Positions 32,745 to 44,110 of a stretch of DNA of 64,000 nucleotides are shown here, piece after piece (within the stretch, counting starts at the first letter, position 1; each line of letters opens with the position of its first letter). A model generated the notes under the pieces. The model searched no databases. It was not told where the DNA came from and was given only the letters and a program-made list of their open reading frames with translations. Source of the stretch: Hexactinellida sp. DTS-2022 (taxonomy: Eukaryota; Porifera; Hexactinellida); the NCBI GenBank assembly GCA_028753945.1, contig JAPNXP010000014.1, forward strand, positions 2,046,001 through 2,110,000, written 5' to 3'. The position numbers were made by a program, and so were the translations under genes.

Positions 32745-32875
32745 AATTGTATCTGTGCCGACAGAATGTTCCTTTGGAAGCACTATATTTTTGGTGGTTG
32801 GGTAATTTATAGTGCCTCCAAAGGAAATGCTGTCGGCAAAGCTGCAATTTGGATTTTTTTTTTCGCCATGTCATA
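32745..32875. repeat. Palindromic MITE, TGTCGACAG-arm family, copy 3
   Basis: TGTGCCGACAGAATGTTCCT faces GGAAATGCTGTCGGCA around a loop containing GGTGGTTGGG. It is followed by TGCAATTT and a T run, as in the copies at 3517 and 14380. Confidence 0.6.
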
Positions 32876-33420
32876 ATCGCCCCAAGGCGTTAAGACTTAA
32901 GAGTGTTCACGAGCCACAAGGAACGATTAATAAATTGAAAGTTTGTTTATATTTAAAACCATCATTGAGAGTAATAACATTAATTATGTATGTATGTATA
33001 AATAATCAATTATTTATATAATTACCCGTAAAGGGAGGTTCGAGTGTGCTTACATTAATGATGTAGATATGTTGGTGACACCATATCTTAATATGGATAC
33101 TCATTAGCGAAATATCACGAGATGGGGTTACTTTAGATTTCTTCGTGTGAATAGGGATGAAATTTCAACTATTTTAATGATATGCAAGCGAAAATAAGTG
33201 TAGAGAGTCCTTAAGTTTTGTAATCGCTCCCACCAGTAATGGGACCAAATTCCTAGGTAATTAGACATTTAAAATATAATGCTATGATTCAGGGTATCAC
33301 ATTATAGATCCTTTTAGAAATAGATCTGGATCGTGGACCATAGATTTAGCTAGGAAAATTCGCTATAAACGAACACTTGAAGAGATATTCTCGTTAACTG
33401 TGTATATTTTCTACTTGTAG

Positions 33421-34182
33421 GACATTCTCCATCTGCTGGCCTGCTGCCAGACACAATTAAATGTGGAATCTGTTGGGGTTGAGTCCAGAGCTTTGCTTAT
33501 ACCTGAGCAGAGTGGCGAGTATGTTACAGGGACTCTACACATTGAGGGGGATCGGGTATCTCGAGCTGACCTCCAAATTAAACCATCTCCCAAATCAAGC
33601 AACAAAAACAGGGTATCCACCGGTCTGAAGGGAGTTTCCAACTGCTGGAAGCTGCACCAGCTTACTGACGTGTCGAACCAGTTGCGACAGGTGCTGCAGA
33701 AGTTCAATACTCTCCTACACAGACAGGATGTACACCTGCTATCTCCTCACCAGCTTGCTTTCCTCATCTCAGATTTAATCGAATCATTACAGAAATGCCA
33801 AAATATATTCGAAATTCCAAAGCGACCCAACCTGAGAGAGATACATGCAAACCAGGTAGTATTCAAGCCGTCATTACCAGAAGACATAACTCTAAACATT
33901 TTCCTCTCCTCCTTCCACCTGGTGATTACTGTGTTCTATCTCTCCACAGCTCCACACAGACACCAGCTACAGAACACCAAGCCGATAGTGTCTCTATCGC
34001 AACAGGAGTCTTTCATTAATGTAGTGCTTGAGGGAACAGGCGGGAAGGAATACGAGGTAGTATACCAAGGAGAAGGCAGCTGTCCCGTGCCTAATGTCAA
34101 ACAGCTGCTAACTACAATTAGCACTGCTCTGCTACATTGCCAAGCTCTGCTCGACAAGATAACTTGTTTCACTGACATGTGA
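33421..34182 (+). CDS. ROGDI: ROGDI homologue, terminal coding exon
   Basis: This exon encodes 253 residues and spans the ROGDI leucine-zipper family domain almost completely. It begins DILHLLACCQTQLNVESV in phase 0 right after the acceptor CTACTTGTAG. Family-typical stretches are YVTGTLHIEGDRVSRADLQI (matching a VKGVLTLQGDxLxxADVxL pattern), FKPSLPEDITLNIFLSSFHL (APxLPxDLLVNVY pattern) and the C-terminal CQALLDKITCF helix (CQxLKDKIxVF pattern). With the 62-codon exon at 28154 the product would be about 315 residues, against ~287 in vertebrates. The stop is TGA at 34180. No strong AATAAA follows; AATATA at 34252 is a weak candidate. It is intact and the only clearly functional conserved host exon pair in the window. 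Confidence 0.85.
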   Translation, partial: DILHLLACCQTQLNVESVGVESRALLIPEQSGEYVTGTLHIEGDRVSRADLQIKPSPKSSNKNRVSTGLKGVSNCWKLHQLTDVSNQLRQVLQKFNTLLHRQDVHLLSPHQLAFLISDLIESLQKCQNIFEIPKRPNLREIHANQVVFKPSLPEDITLNIFLSSFHLVITVFYLSTAPHRHQLQNTKPIVSLSQQESFINVVLEGTGGKEYEVVYQGEGSCPVPNVKQLLTTISTALLHCQALLDKITCFTDM

Positions 34183-34328
34183 CATTTGACATATATATGA
34201 TTGTCTCACTTAGAACTTATTTAGTTAGAATGGTTATATGAATTATATGTAAATATAATTTCAACATGTATTTATATCAGTTACAATTATATTTATTAAT
34301 CTATACTATTAAAACACAAGATTGTATA
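34183..34328. other. ROGDI 3' flank
   Basis: AT-rich 3' untranslated or flanking sequence. TCTATACTATTAAAACACAA at about 34301-34320 also occurs in inverse form near 44930-44948, and may mark the end of a Helitron-like repeat. Confidence 0.4.
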
Positions 34329-34809
34329 CAGTCCCCTACCAAAAGTATTCGAACTCCAAAAATTCCCATAGAAAATAGCAATATAGTGTGTCTAGAAAAA
34401 TGTACAATGTATTCGTAATATATGGGATATTGCAATTTTGCTGCCAGATTCTTATTCTACGCATTCGATATATCCATTTCAGATGCCTTCACCTCTGAAA
34501 GCTACTGATTAGGTTGGAAATTACCATCCTTTGCCACTATGTGCCACTTGTTCCCACTTTATACCATGTTGGAAATTCGAAGAATGGTACATGGTGCCAC
34601 CGGATGATAATTTCAAAACTATTCAATATGTTATTCAGATGAAAGCTTCTACAAAGGTTAATTCGGATTCGTTGAATACGATTCTGCAATTAAAATGACC
34701 ACATCTCACATGATTTTAATGCAGCAGATCTTAATATTAGACTTAAGAGTACTATTTCCAATGGGAATTTTTGGGTGTACCGTATACGAATACTTTTGGT
34801 AGGGGACTG
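34329..34809. mobile_element. 481-bp Tc1/mariner-type MITE
   Basis: Ends CAGTCCCCTACCAAAAGTAT and the complement ATACTTTTGGTAGGGGACTG lie between TA dinucleotides. No frame. A second inner inverted pair is CAAAAATTCCCATAGAAAAT versus CCAATGGGAATTTTTGG. Confidence 0.82.
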
Positions 34810-34898
34810 TATATGTAATATGTGTTTATGTATATGCACTAACCGGTCAAAAGTATTTCAACAACTATAATTTGTATTAATACATTTAAGCTTCTAGC

Positions 34899-35458
34899 CA
34901 GGGTTGCCAATCCAATCCAATCGAGAAGATTATCGATTGCCGATTGCTGCATTTTTCATCGATTGGATTGTCGATTGGATTGCTTCGATTTTTATCGATT
35001 GTGTTGTCGATTGGATTGCTGCATTTTTCATCGATTGGATTGTCAATTGGATTGCTTCGATTTTACCAATTGGATTGTCGATTGATTGCTGCATTTTTCA
35101 TCGATTGGATTGTCGATTGGATTGCTTCCATTGTTATCGATTGGATTGCAATTGAAGAATTTTTATTGATTTTTATCGAATGTTTCTTTTTAACCATAAA
35201 CTATAGTATACATAGTGTTTCACTAAGTAATAACGCTAAACAAAAACAATTGAAACAATCCAAAAAACAATCCAAAAAAATCGAAAAATCGAAAAAACAA
35301 TCGATGATATTTTGGATTGTCGATTTCGATTGGATTGTTATCCGAATAATCAATTGGCGAAATTTGGATTGCCGATTGTCAAAAAATGGCTCGATTGGAT
35401 TGGATTGTCGATTGGATTGGATTGGATTGGATTGGATTGGATTGGATTGGCAACCATG
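34899..35458. mobile_element. hAT-type element made of ATCGATTGG repeats
   Basis: Ends CAGGGTTGCCAATCC and GGATTGGCAACCATG are flanked by a perfect 8-bp duplication CTTCTAGC (34891-34898 and 35459-35466). The body is repeats of CATCGATTGGATTGTCGATT and the inverse AACAATCCAAAA form. Open frames across it are an effect of the repeat. Confidence 0.87.
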
Positions 35459-35520
35459 CTTCTAGCAGCATAGTAAAATTTGTAGATGCTTCAAAATGGA
35501 TGTTGACATGAAATGATTTG

Positions 35521-36755
35521 TTAAGGATGCTTGCCGCCAAATTATCCGGTATTTAACTTCAAAAATTTAAGTGTCGATTATTGTGAAATAACATGCAAAA
35601 ATAACCCGGAATTCTGTTGGAAGTGCAAATTTTCAAAAATCTAGAATATTTTTGCTCAAAAGTGCATTATTAGTGACGTCATTTTTGATGACATCGGTGA
35701 TTATGTGAACATTCCTCACATTTATCACCATTGATGGTTATTTATGTGCATTTTGATACTAATATCAGTTCATATATTACTAATATGTATCAACGGCACG
35801 GTGGAATTCATATGGAGAATGTATATTTGAGGTTATGGGTTCGAATCTCTATGGTGACTATCATTTTATTATTCTGGGATATACAGCAATTCAATTGAAA
35901 GATTCCACACATATACATGGTGCATGTACATAGTAGTTCAAAACATTGCTGGAATGAACTTTCTGTTGAATTTCGAACAATTCTCACAGCCAATTACATC
36001 AAATTCCTTTTCCAGCCGGTGTCCCAAAATAAAGTGGACTTGCATAAATGGATATATATCAAGTCATTTAGTTACGAACAATGACTGAATACATGTAAAG
36101 CTTATCGTACGAATAAAAGCTTACATACTCGTTCCATACAGGGATGAAACACCTTGTAATATCTTAGTTAGAGAGTGTTTTATTCGGAAAAACTTTGACC
36201 CTTAATAACTCAAAACAGAGATTTCTGACCTTTGACCAATTGTTTTTTATAAAATACATATCAAAAGTCGCCAAAAATTTGGCACATATTAGTATATAAC
36301 GGTTACTATATATTTGACCTTGATTGAACAAAACGAACTTATATTGCGTGACATGTCCAAGAAAAATTGGCTAAAAATCGATCTTTTCGAACTAATGTCC
36401 GCATGTTTAGGGTATTTATATCCAAAATAAATATTTGCGAACGGATCAGTCTGAAAATGGTCAATTTTCTTCCCATAGTAGTGCTGTATATACTCAGCAA
36501 ATTTTAGAACTTGAGCTCTAACAGTTTTTATGATAATATTCAACGCCTATACAATATTTAGTATTACGGAGATAGGAAGCCATCCGCCACGTAATATGAT
36601 GGAATTCTGAAAATTGCTCATAAAAAGTTCAAAAGTCATGATTATATGCTTAGTTGGGCTATTACAGGCAATAATGGAGAATTTCAGCTCAATATCCAAA
36701 ATAATCGTAAAACTACCCATAGGGCTAATACACTTTTGGCGGCAAGCATCCTTAA
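35521..36755. mobile_element. 1.2-kb element with GGATGCTTGCCGCC ends at TTAA
   Basis: TTAAGGATGCTTGCCGCCAA at the left is matched exactly by its complement at 36736-36755. The TTAA on both sides would suit a piggyBac-type target, but the short tip is not diagnostic. Open frames within (such as 36289-36543) have no known motif. Confidence 0.55.
35787..35858 (+). other. tRNA-like sequence with B-box (possible tRNA-derived SINE remnant)
   Basis: GGTTCGAATCT at 35838 is a perfect internal B-box. An A-box-like ACGGCACGGTGG sits about 45 bp upstream, the usual spacing. The acceptor and T stems do not pair, so it is not a functional tRNA. Confidence 0.3.
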
Positions 36756-37455
36756 CTAAAATAAAATAACATTATTTTGAATTTACTTATTTATGGAGGT
36801 GTTAAACTCATTAACTATTTAATTAGCCACGTAATTCATAAATAATTTCTGAACATTTTGAAGTAATTAGCAATTCTGAATTAATATTTTGATACACATT
36901 GTCGAATTACTCTAGGTCTATAATTTCTAATCATTACGATCATGGTCACTGCCATTTCCTTTTGTGCCACAAATGGCACGTGGCATGAACACATGCTACT
37001 TCATGGTTATTGGATAAAATGACTTAAAATCTCATTGTTATGATTACAAGTATAACAAGATATTTAAAGTCATTTCAGAGTAATTTAAGCGCCGTTAATA
37101 CACTACATGAAGTAAATTGTCTCTGGAAAAAGATTCCTGTTGTTCAAACACTTTGGTGGCTTAGTGTATTTGTTTGTATGTTCCGAATTGATTGAAGAAA
37201 GTGGACGGTGTCGAAATGTGATTTTTGGCATATAGGGGTAACTTTTGGCACCCGACATTAAGTAGAGGATTCCACCCAGAATTTCTCACACCTCGCCAAG
37301 TTATGACGTCATTGTCTCATTTTGATAGTTAAATTTGACTTTATTTACGCTTTATTATCAATGTTAGAAGTATATAAACCACATACCAACCGCGAAGCGG
37401 TTGGTGTGTGGTGTTCTGCCGTGATGCATCTTAGCAAGCGAAGCGCGGTAATTTA

Positions 37456-37850
37456 TATAATTTGATAAAGAATCAGTTCTCGACTGATTGTTTATTTGCA
37501 ATTAATCAATTAAAGTCTAACTATAGTCATAGATGACTTTACTTTTGAACATAAGTTAGATGTTTGGCATTGTCTTGTTTGCAGAAGTAGTCTAGGTCTG
37601 CCGGCACACTTGATGTAGCGATACGGAATCCAGTTCATGATCTATCTCATCTAGAATTAACGAATATTTTTCGATATATGATATGTGTTTAAATAAATTA
37701 TTTTGGTTTTCTTTCTTCTTGACCAATGACCACACTTCTTCTTTTTAGTCATTTTCATCTTTATTGTATGTACGTCTTGTATGCTTAAATATCTTCGAAC
37801 TAATTGGCTGAAATGCAAATTCGAATGCTCTTTGCCTTCAAGGGCGTAGC
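37456..37850. other. Non-coding centre of the outer foldback
   Basis: AT-rich and without a coding frame or clear repeat. It probably belongs to the foldback's original interior or to an older insertion. Confidence 0.35.
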
Positions 37851-38049
37851 CAGGGAGGCGCCAGTGCGCCCCCACTTTGTTCCCATGCGCCCCTTGAGGC
37901 GCCCCCACTTTGTTCCCATGCGCCCCTTGAGGCGCCCCACTTTGTTCCCATGCGCCCCTTGAGCAGGGCCAGATTAAGGCGGGGGCTGATGGAGCTCCAG
38001 CCCCAGGCCCATCTTGAAAATAGGCCCACCGCTTGTGCCATAGGCCCTT

Positions 38050-38521
38050 AAGGCTTAGCCAATAGTCTGTATTGATTGGGCACTAGAAGCACCCGGATTT
38101 CATATGCAGGCTTCAAGTAGACCTATGTCAAATTCTCATGATTTTAAGTTGACTATTTCATTGAAAAATGTCAATGCTTTATATGAATGCTTCTAATCCC
38201 TCTACAGGTGTCCAATAAAATTTTACTAACAAACCGTTTATACGTTTAGGTTTTCATTGTGCGATTAATTTCTTCTATTAGGCGGTATAGTATCTTATTA
38301 AATATCACAAAACAATGTGATCCACCAGCATACTTTGTATTTATAATTTACTTCATTGCCTTATTTGCAACAAATCGATGTGGAGTCTACTATTAGAGAT
38401 TTTGCAAGTAGAAAAGCACTTAAACTTCAGTCTTAAAGTAACTTTATGATGTACAAAAAATATATAGGTGCAAAATTAATAAAATTTGTTTTGTCGTGTA
38501 TGGAATTGTCAAGTAGGTATG
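38050..38521. other. Non-coding interior of the 5.2-kb hAT
   Basis: AT-rich, with no reading frame or repeat recognised. Confidence 0.35.
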
Positions 38522-38637
38522 GCTGTCACGAAACATTTGGTCCGTCCGGACAAATATTAACTTCGACCAAATATTTCATACATTAAGGGTCCGGGTTTAC
38601 ATTTTGTTCCCCCGGTTTACATTTTGATCCCCAGGAC

Positions 38638-41630
38638 CAGGGCCGGATTACCCAATAGGCTAAGTAGGCTGCAGCCTAGGGCCCGTGGGTTCTGGGGGCC
38701 CGGTAAAATCTGCTCGTTGTAAGTTTAATTAATACATTTTTGATCTATCAAAGCGTAATTCTTCCTTTCTTCCAATTCTATCAGTTCTGAATCACTCATG
38801 TATGTTTGTTAAACTAATAGACGTTAATTTGTATATTTATATTTTATTTTAAACATTTATTTGAATTCAAATAATATTTATTGTGCGAATAATTATATAT
38901 TGTGTGACTTCAAGTCATTTTTGTTAGAGAGTTAAAAGTAAGTTACATATGTTTTTTTAAGTGTCTTGATATATATAATTTGATATTTATTAATTGTTTT
39001 TCAACGCAAAACATGTCTTCCGGATACCGGCATAAATCTGGCGCAGAGAAGAGAAATGAACGTCAAGAAACCATTGAACGTGATGCAAAAATGTTGGCAA
39101 AAATTCCGAAACTGACCAGTATATTTCCATCGGTGACAGTGTCCAAATCCAAACCAGTTGAAGTGACATTCTCTACAGATACATGTAGTAGTGGCACCTC
39201 ATGCAAGCCATGGATGTTCAGCCCCCTGTAACAGAGGTTGAGGCTGAGGGCACGGTGGATACAATGGAAACGACTTCCAGCTGCTTCTCCTGTGCCTGTG
39301 TACGATACGGATTTAGCAAAATGGCCTGAAGAAATAACTCAAGATATGCGTGAATATTGGGCACAATGTGGAAGTAAAGATTGTCAGCATCCCGATGTTA
39401 ACTATGAGGCATCAAAGATCGCTGATGGAATTCGACAAGTTCGATATTTTTCTAAATGTTTGTTCACATACTTTCACCCGCTCACAGAGAGAAGTATTTC
39501 GAGAACGTGGCTGTGTTATTCTCCGTCAACTGGATTCGTGTTCTGCTTCCATGATTGGAAAAAATGCTTCTAGAAGAATTCAAGAGCGTGAACGGTCCGA
39601 TTTGCATGTGTCATCAATCACGAAACTAAATGACTTTGGAAGAGAAAAAGCAAGAGTAGATGAGAAACTGATGCAACAGTATAATGCTGAATGCAGCTAC
39701 TGGAGGGCTGTCCTGGAACGCGTGGTTGAAGTCATCAAATTCTTAGCTGAAAGAGGGTTGCCATTTCGTGGCCAAGATGAAATCGTCGGTTCCTAATGAA
39801 ATGGAAACTACCTCAGTGTGCTGGAACTAATTTCTAAGTTTGACCCATTCCTAGCTGCACACATGGAAAGACAAAAATGGAAAATGACGTGGCTCAACCA
39901 CATACCTATCATCAACGGTGTGCAATGAGTTTATAGCAATCATGGGTGAACAGGTCATGGATTACATCATCAATGAATTGAAAGCTGCAAAATATTTCTG
40001 TGTCAATTGACTCCACGCCTGATGCAAGTAATGTGGATCGGTTAACAAGTATCTTCCGATATGTTCCAGAGAATTCACCAATTCCCGTTGAGAGATTCAT
40101 GAAGTTTCTTGGGATGGAAGAGCACTTCGCACAGCAACTCGCCAACAGTTTGTTTGTGTATCTGGAGGATTATGGGATTGAAGTGAAAAACTGCAGAGGA
40201 CAATCATATGACAACGCTAGCAACATGGCCGGAAAATATCACAGTGTTCAAACTCTCATTCGGGAAAGCAGTCCTCTTGCATTCTATATCCCCTGCTTCG
40301 GCCATTCACTGAATCTGGTTCGGATTAATGCAGTGGATTCAGTCCCAATGGCACTGATTTTTTTTGTTCATACAGAATGTGTACAGATTCCTGAGTGCAT
40401 CTACCCATCGCTGTTCCATTCTGAAGGACAACTTGGAAGGAGATCTGATTGTAAAGAATCTTAGTCAAACACGCTGGTCAGCCCGGGCAGAGGCAGTAAA
40501 AGCCTTGAAAGATGGCTTCAGCAAGATCAAATTTACACTAGAAACGATTGAAGAAGATACCAACTTGAAGGCAGAGACTCGAAGAGAATCGGAAGGACTT
40601 GTGAGAAATGGATCAGCTTGAGTATGGCATACTCACTGAGTTGTGGTCAACCATCATGGAGCGTTTCAACCTCACCAGCAAGGCATTACAATCAGCAACT
40701 TTGGCTCTCAATAATGCGGTGAGTATGCTACACTCGCTAAAGACATATAAGGACTGAGGAACAAATTTGACGAATTTGAAGAAATGGGGAAAAAGTTGAC
40801 TGCGAGTGAAGAATACCGCGATGCCAACATCCAAAAACGACAGAGAAGTATAAAGATTACGCGATATAATGGATCTGCAGAATATGCTCATCTTCACCAC
40901 GTGATAAATTCAAAACAAAAGTGTTCTTGCCTATTGTGGATAATTTAGTGGCTGCACTGGAGAAACGTTTGGATGCGTACAAAACAGTATGCTCATTGTT
41001 TGGATTTTTGGTGAATATGAAGGATATGTCGCCAGGAGAGTTGCGTGCTGCATCTGAGCATCTCTTGAAAACATATTCAAGTGATTTGGAATCAACGTTA
41101 TGCGAAGAAATTGTACAATTTGCTGAATTTGTTAGACCAAACGTCCAACTGTTATCTGGCAATGTAGAATGTGAAATGTCTCGCATCTTAATGGAGCCTG
41201 GAATTCGTGAAGCATTTCCGAATGTGGAATTGGCTCTTCGTCTCTATTTGACACTATTTGTTTCAAATTGCTCAGGAGAGAGATCCTTTTCAACGTTGAA
41301 ACGAGTCAAAAATGAAATCCGCACATCAATGACAGACGAACGACTGAATCAGCTAGCTCTCATCTGCATTGAGAGTGCCATTATCCGTGGATAGACTTCA
41401 ATATCGTAATTTCGAAGTTTGCCAAAGTGAAAGCCATAAAAGTCCATTTTATGTAAACGCAGTTTCCAGGTCCTAGGGTAGGACTTGGCCTAGTAGCCTA
41501 CTAATAAGCAATGACATTACAATACACTTAAATAATGTTATTTTGTGATCCATATATTGGTTGAAGGGGGGAGAAGTGGCCCCATAATTCTACCCAGCCT
41601 ATGATCCCAGAGACCCATGATCCGGCCCTA
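38638..41630 (+). mobile_element. Decayed autonomous hAT (ZNF862/ZMYM type), innermost layer
   Basis: Ends CAGGGCCGGATTACCC and the complement CCCATGATCCGGCCCTA are flanked by a perfect 8-bp duplication CCCAGGAC (38630-38637 and 41631-41638). It carries a + strand hAT transposase at 39013-41394. It is about 3 kb long. Confidence 0.9.
39013..41394 (+). pseudogene. hAT transposase with TTF-type zinc finger and DUF4371-like core, broken
   Basis: The start is ATG 39013 (MSSGYRHKSGAEKRNERQE), the usual basic N-terminus of ZMYM/ZNF862-type hAT proteins. A TTF-type finger follows in pieces (WPEEITQDMREYWAQCG, RTWLCYSPSTGFVFCF). The core has VSIDSTPD (first Asp), QSYDNASNMAGKY (second Asp) and PCFGHSLNLV (Cys-His). 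The end ERSFSTLKRVKNEIRTSM followed by RLNQLALI is the hAT dimerisation domain with its Glu. At least five frame breaks separate the parts (for example near 39230, 39440, 39796, 40350 and 40620). Confidence 0.82.
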
Positions 41631-41777
41631 CCCAGGACTAATTATTTCATTCCGGGTATAAGCAATAGATTATTGTGTTCAATTTGGAGGAGCATTAAAG
41701 GAGTGCGCTCCATTTTTCAGGAGAGCTATAGCGCGCTACTGGATCGCGCCTACTGGAGCGCACTCCTTTTTCAAATA
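41395..41777. repeat. hAT 3' end and GAGCGCACTCC inverted repeat
   Basis: 41395-41630 is the non-coding 3' part of the hAT. Beyond it, GGAGTGCGCTCC near 41699 and TGGAGCGCACTCC near 41755 form an inverted pair around AGCGCGCTACTGG. A related motif occurs at 42950-43010. Confidence 0.45.
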
Positions 41778-41934
41778 CAGTGGTGTTCGCCTAATAGCAA
41801 GTCGCATTTTGCACGAAATTTGCTTGCTAATAGGGGAACAAAAATAACATTAAATGCTCGCTTGGGGACAGAAAATACCTTGCTAATAGAGTAATATTGC
41901 TATTAGAGCAATTGCTATTAGGCGAACACTACTG
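41778..41934. mobile_element. 157-bp Tc1/mariner-type MITE
   Basis: Ends CAGTGGTGTTCGCCTAATAG and the complement CTATTAGGCGAACACTACTG lie between TA dinucleotides. The inner part repeats GCTAATAG in both orientations. Confidence 0.78.
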
Positions 41935-43074
41935 TATCACTAATCCAATACAAATTACCTAAATAATAGAGTAATCACGAAACATCGATAGATTGGAAAT
42001 TAGAACATGAAGAATGTACAATTACAACATATTTAATAGGGCACGTATAGTTTGGTATTAAATATTTATAGATAATTTAATAATACGAGCCCTTCGGTCT
42101 CGGTCGCTTCGCGACGGATCACTCTCTCACAAAAGTCGCTTCGCGACTTTTGTTTGTTCGTGTTAGGCACTACGCAATACAATTAACGGCCGATTCGCGG
42201 CCTTTCCCTCCCCAAAAGAAATCACATTAATACTGAGTTTTAATAGCTCAATAAATTTCAGTTGCACGATAAGAAAGCTCGAATCAAAATAATACTAAAA
42301 GAAAAACAGGCAATAGAATAGACAAATAATTGATTGGTTAAATGAATTAATTTTCAATCAATCAAATTGGAGCCTCAGAAAATATTTCTATTATGCACAA
42401 TCTATTTATACTAATTGATGAAATCTGCTAATCCATACTATAAACCCTCGAATTTAATTGGCTAACATATTTTGTCACCTTCAAATGTGAATATTTCTCT
42501 TCAAAAACCAATAGATCGTTGTCGCAGTGCAAAATTTGTCTGTATATCTCAATTTTAAAGACAATTCTTTATAATAGGAAATACTCCATATAAGTGTCTT
42601 TTATGGAGTATTAGGCAAAAGTGTCTTTAATCGGCAAAAAGTGTCTTAGGGAAACGCCGGCTTTTGCCTAGGCAAAAATGTCCATTTATCTGATATTAAA
42701 AGACAATTTTCTTTCTAGTACAAAATTACCCCTGTATACAAATTTTCAGCTTTCTGGGACTCGTAGTCTTTCCAATCAATTCTGGACAAACACACACACA
42801 AACAAACACACACACAACAATTCCTCTTTTTATATATAGATGAACCTAACTAAGCTTCCATGAGGTTTCTCAGTTTTTAAGCACGAATCAGAATTAATTA
42901 ATTAAATAAACATCTTTGTATATTTAGCATATTTGGTTCACAAGAAATAGGAGCGGAAAGTGAGCGCGCTCCAATTTTTCAGGAGCGAGAGCGAGAGCGC
43001 TACTTTTTTGTAAACTATTCACCCTTTTTATTCTTTTTATCATAGTTATCCTCTTTTATCGGCTCCTTTTTTAT
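41935..43074. repeat. Dispersed repeats, Helitron-like candidate
   Basis: 42088-42203 is a GCGAAGCG-hairpin repeat shared with 27383 and 50583. 42530-42835 is an inverted, diverged copy of 49940-50190: GATCGTTGTCGCAGTGCAAA at one end, CCAATCAATTCTGGACAAAC before a short CA tract at the other. No coding frame is present. Confidence 0.45.
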
Positions 43075-43755
43075 AGGTGTCTGAAATATTTCGTCCAGAT
43101 TACTTCCGTTCGGACCATAAATATTTCGTGACAGGCCCAGGCCTACTAGGCCCTTAATCCGGCCCTGCCCTTGAGGCGCCCCCACTTTGTTCCCATGCGC
43201 CCCTTGAGGCGCCCCCACTTGGAATTGGGATTGATCAATAGATTCAATATATATTTTTCTGATATATATATATATACTAGCGCGCTTCGCTTGCTAGGTC
43301 GCTTCGCTTGCTAGGTCGCTTCGCGGCAGAACACAACCACACACCAACCGCTTCGCGGTTGGTGTGTGGTTTATATACTCCTAATATTGATTATACAGCG
43401 TAAATAGGCCTAAATAGTCAAATTTAAGAATGTGAAATTTTAATGATTACATCATCATGCGATAATGAGTTAGCATATTGGTGATCTGGTGTGACCAACG
43501 TGTCCGCATCATTAATGTACATGTTCTATTAAATTTTCAGATTTTTATCTCTTAGAGGGCGCGAATTATGTGCGATTAAGTGAATTTTCAGGGTTCTCGA
43601 AAGGTGACAATGACGTCATAACTTTTCGAGGTGTGAGAAATTTTGAGTCGAAACCTCAACTTGTTGGCGGGTGCCAAAAGTTACCCCTATATGCCAAAAA
43701 TCACATTTGGAAACCGTCCACTTTCTTCAATCAACTCGTAACATACAAACAAATA

Positions 43756-43929
43756 CAGTCAACATCCGGTAACTCGAACCCTCAGGGGAATGAAAAATCC
43801 GTTCGAGATAACGAATGTTCGAGTTAACGGGCATTCGAGTTACCGGATGTTGACTAAGGGGAAATGAAAATTCGTTCGAGATAACGAATGTTCGAGTTAA
43901 CGGGCATTCGAGTTACCGGATGTTGACTG
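43756..43929. mobile_element. 174-bp Tc1/mariner (pogo-like) MITE with internal duplication
   Basis: Ends CAGTCAACATCCGGTAACTC and the complement GAGTTACCGGATGTTGACTG lie between TA dinucleotides. A ~67-bp segment with TTCGAGATAACGAATGTTCG is tandemly duplicated inside. Confidence 0.82.
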
Positions 43930-44110
43930 TATATATATACACATAACATTGCCGGCGCCACGTATTATGAGGTGTGGCAGTAGTGGGTGTCCACTGTATA
44001 GTCTAGTGGGTGTCAGTGTAAAAGCACCGCTTCATTTCCTTGAGGCAGTGGGTGTCCGGGTACCCAGGACACCCCCGGTGGCGCCGGCCCTGATGTCATA
44101 TACACATATA

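Larger units (their letters stand above)
28340..33420 (+). other. ROGDI intron, 5.1 kb, filled with transposable elements
   Basis: It is bounded by GTGATA at 28340 and TTCTACTTGTAG at 33409-33420, both phase 0. It contains at least six separate MITE-type insertions (28828, 30037, 30496, about 31069, 32074, about 32745) and the short repeats described separately. The remaining AT-rich DNA (for example 28380-28827, 29800-30030, 30700-31068, 31290-31780, 32320-32740 and 32880-33400) shows no gene. Confidence 0.7.
34837..37166. mobile_element. Tc1/mariner-type MITE (CACTAAC ends), copy 2, twice interrupted
   Basis: Ends CACTAACCGGTCAAAAGTAT and the complement ACACTTTGGTGGCTTAGTG match 17862-18416. 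The interior block around 36960-37060 (CACAAATGGCACGTGGCATG) matches 18205-18290. It is interrupted by a 560-bp hAT-type element (34899) and a 1.2-kb element (35521). Confidence 0.65.
38522..43133. mobile_element. Element with CTGTCACGAAA inverted ends
   Basis: GGCTGTCACGAAACATTTGG followed by TCCGTCCGGAC at the left is matched by the complement at about 43075-43133 (GTTCGGACCATAAATATTTC, GTGACAG). No target duplication was found. It lies within the 5.2-kb hAT and encloses the autonomous hAT at 38638. Confidence 0.5.
37964..43167. mobile_element. 5.2-kb hAT element inserted in the GC-rich array
   Basis: Ends CAGGGCCAGATTAAGG and the complement CCTTAATCCGGCCCTG have GGCCC-rich subterminal repeats. 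They are flanked by a perfect 8-bp duplication CCCTTGAG (37956-37963 and 43168-43175). Most of its length is later insertions. No transposase of its own is recognisable, so it was non-autonomous or has lost it. Confidence 0.85.
37851..43220. repeat. Split GC-rich 33-37-bp tandem repeat (GGCGCCCCCACTTTG)
   Basis: Units with GGCGCCCCCACTTTGTTCCC and ATGCGCCCCTTGA occur three times at 37855-37963 and again at 43168-43220. The hAT at 37964-43167 is inserted in the array, so the two blocks were once adjacent. The flank GGGCGTAGCCAGG is typical of a hAT end, so the array may itself be the end of a motif-expanded element. Confidence 0.65.
37167..43755. mobile_element. Foldback element, outermost layer of a nested stack
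   Basis: The left arm (37167-37455) and right arm (43262-43755) are inverted copies from TGTATTTGTTTGTATGTT through TTGATTGAAGAAAGTGGACG to the CCAACCGCGAAGCGG hairpin. Their inner portion also matches the foldback at 26312-27356 (shared TGGCATATAGGGGTAAC, TATGACGTCATTGTC). The central ~5.8 kb consists of later insertions. The right arm keeps about 200 bp that the left arm has lost. Confidence 0.7.

Noticed and set aside
33411-34178. Antisense frames across the ROGDI terminal exon
   Set aside because: They are shadows of the conserved + strand coding sequence.
34904-35465. Ile/Asp/Trp-rich repeat ORFs
   Set aside because: They lie entirely within the ATCGATTGG-repeat transposon with defined ends and target duplication.
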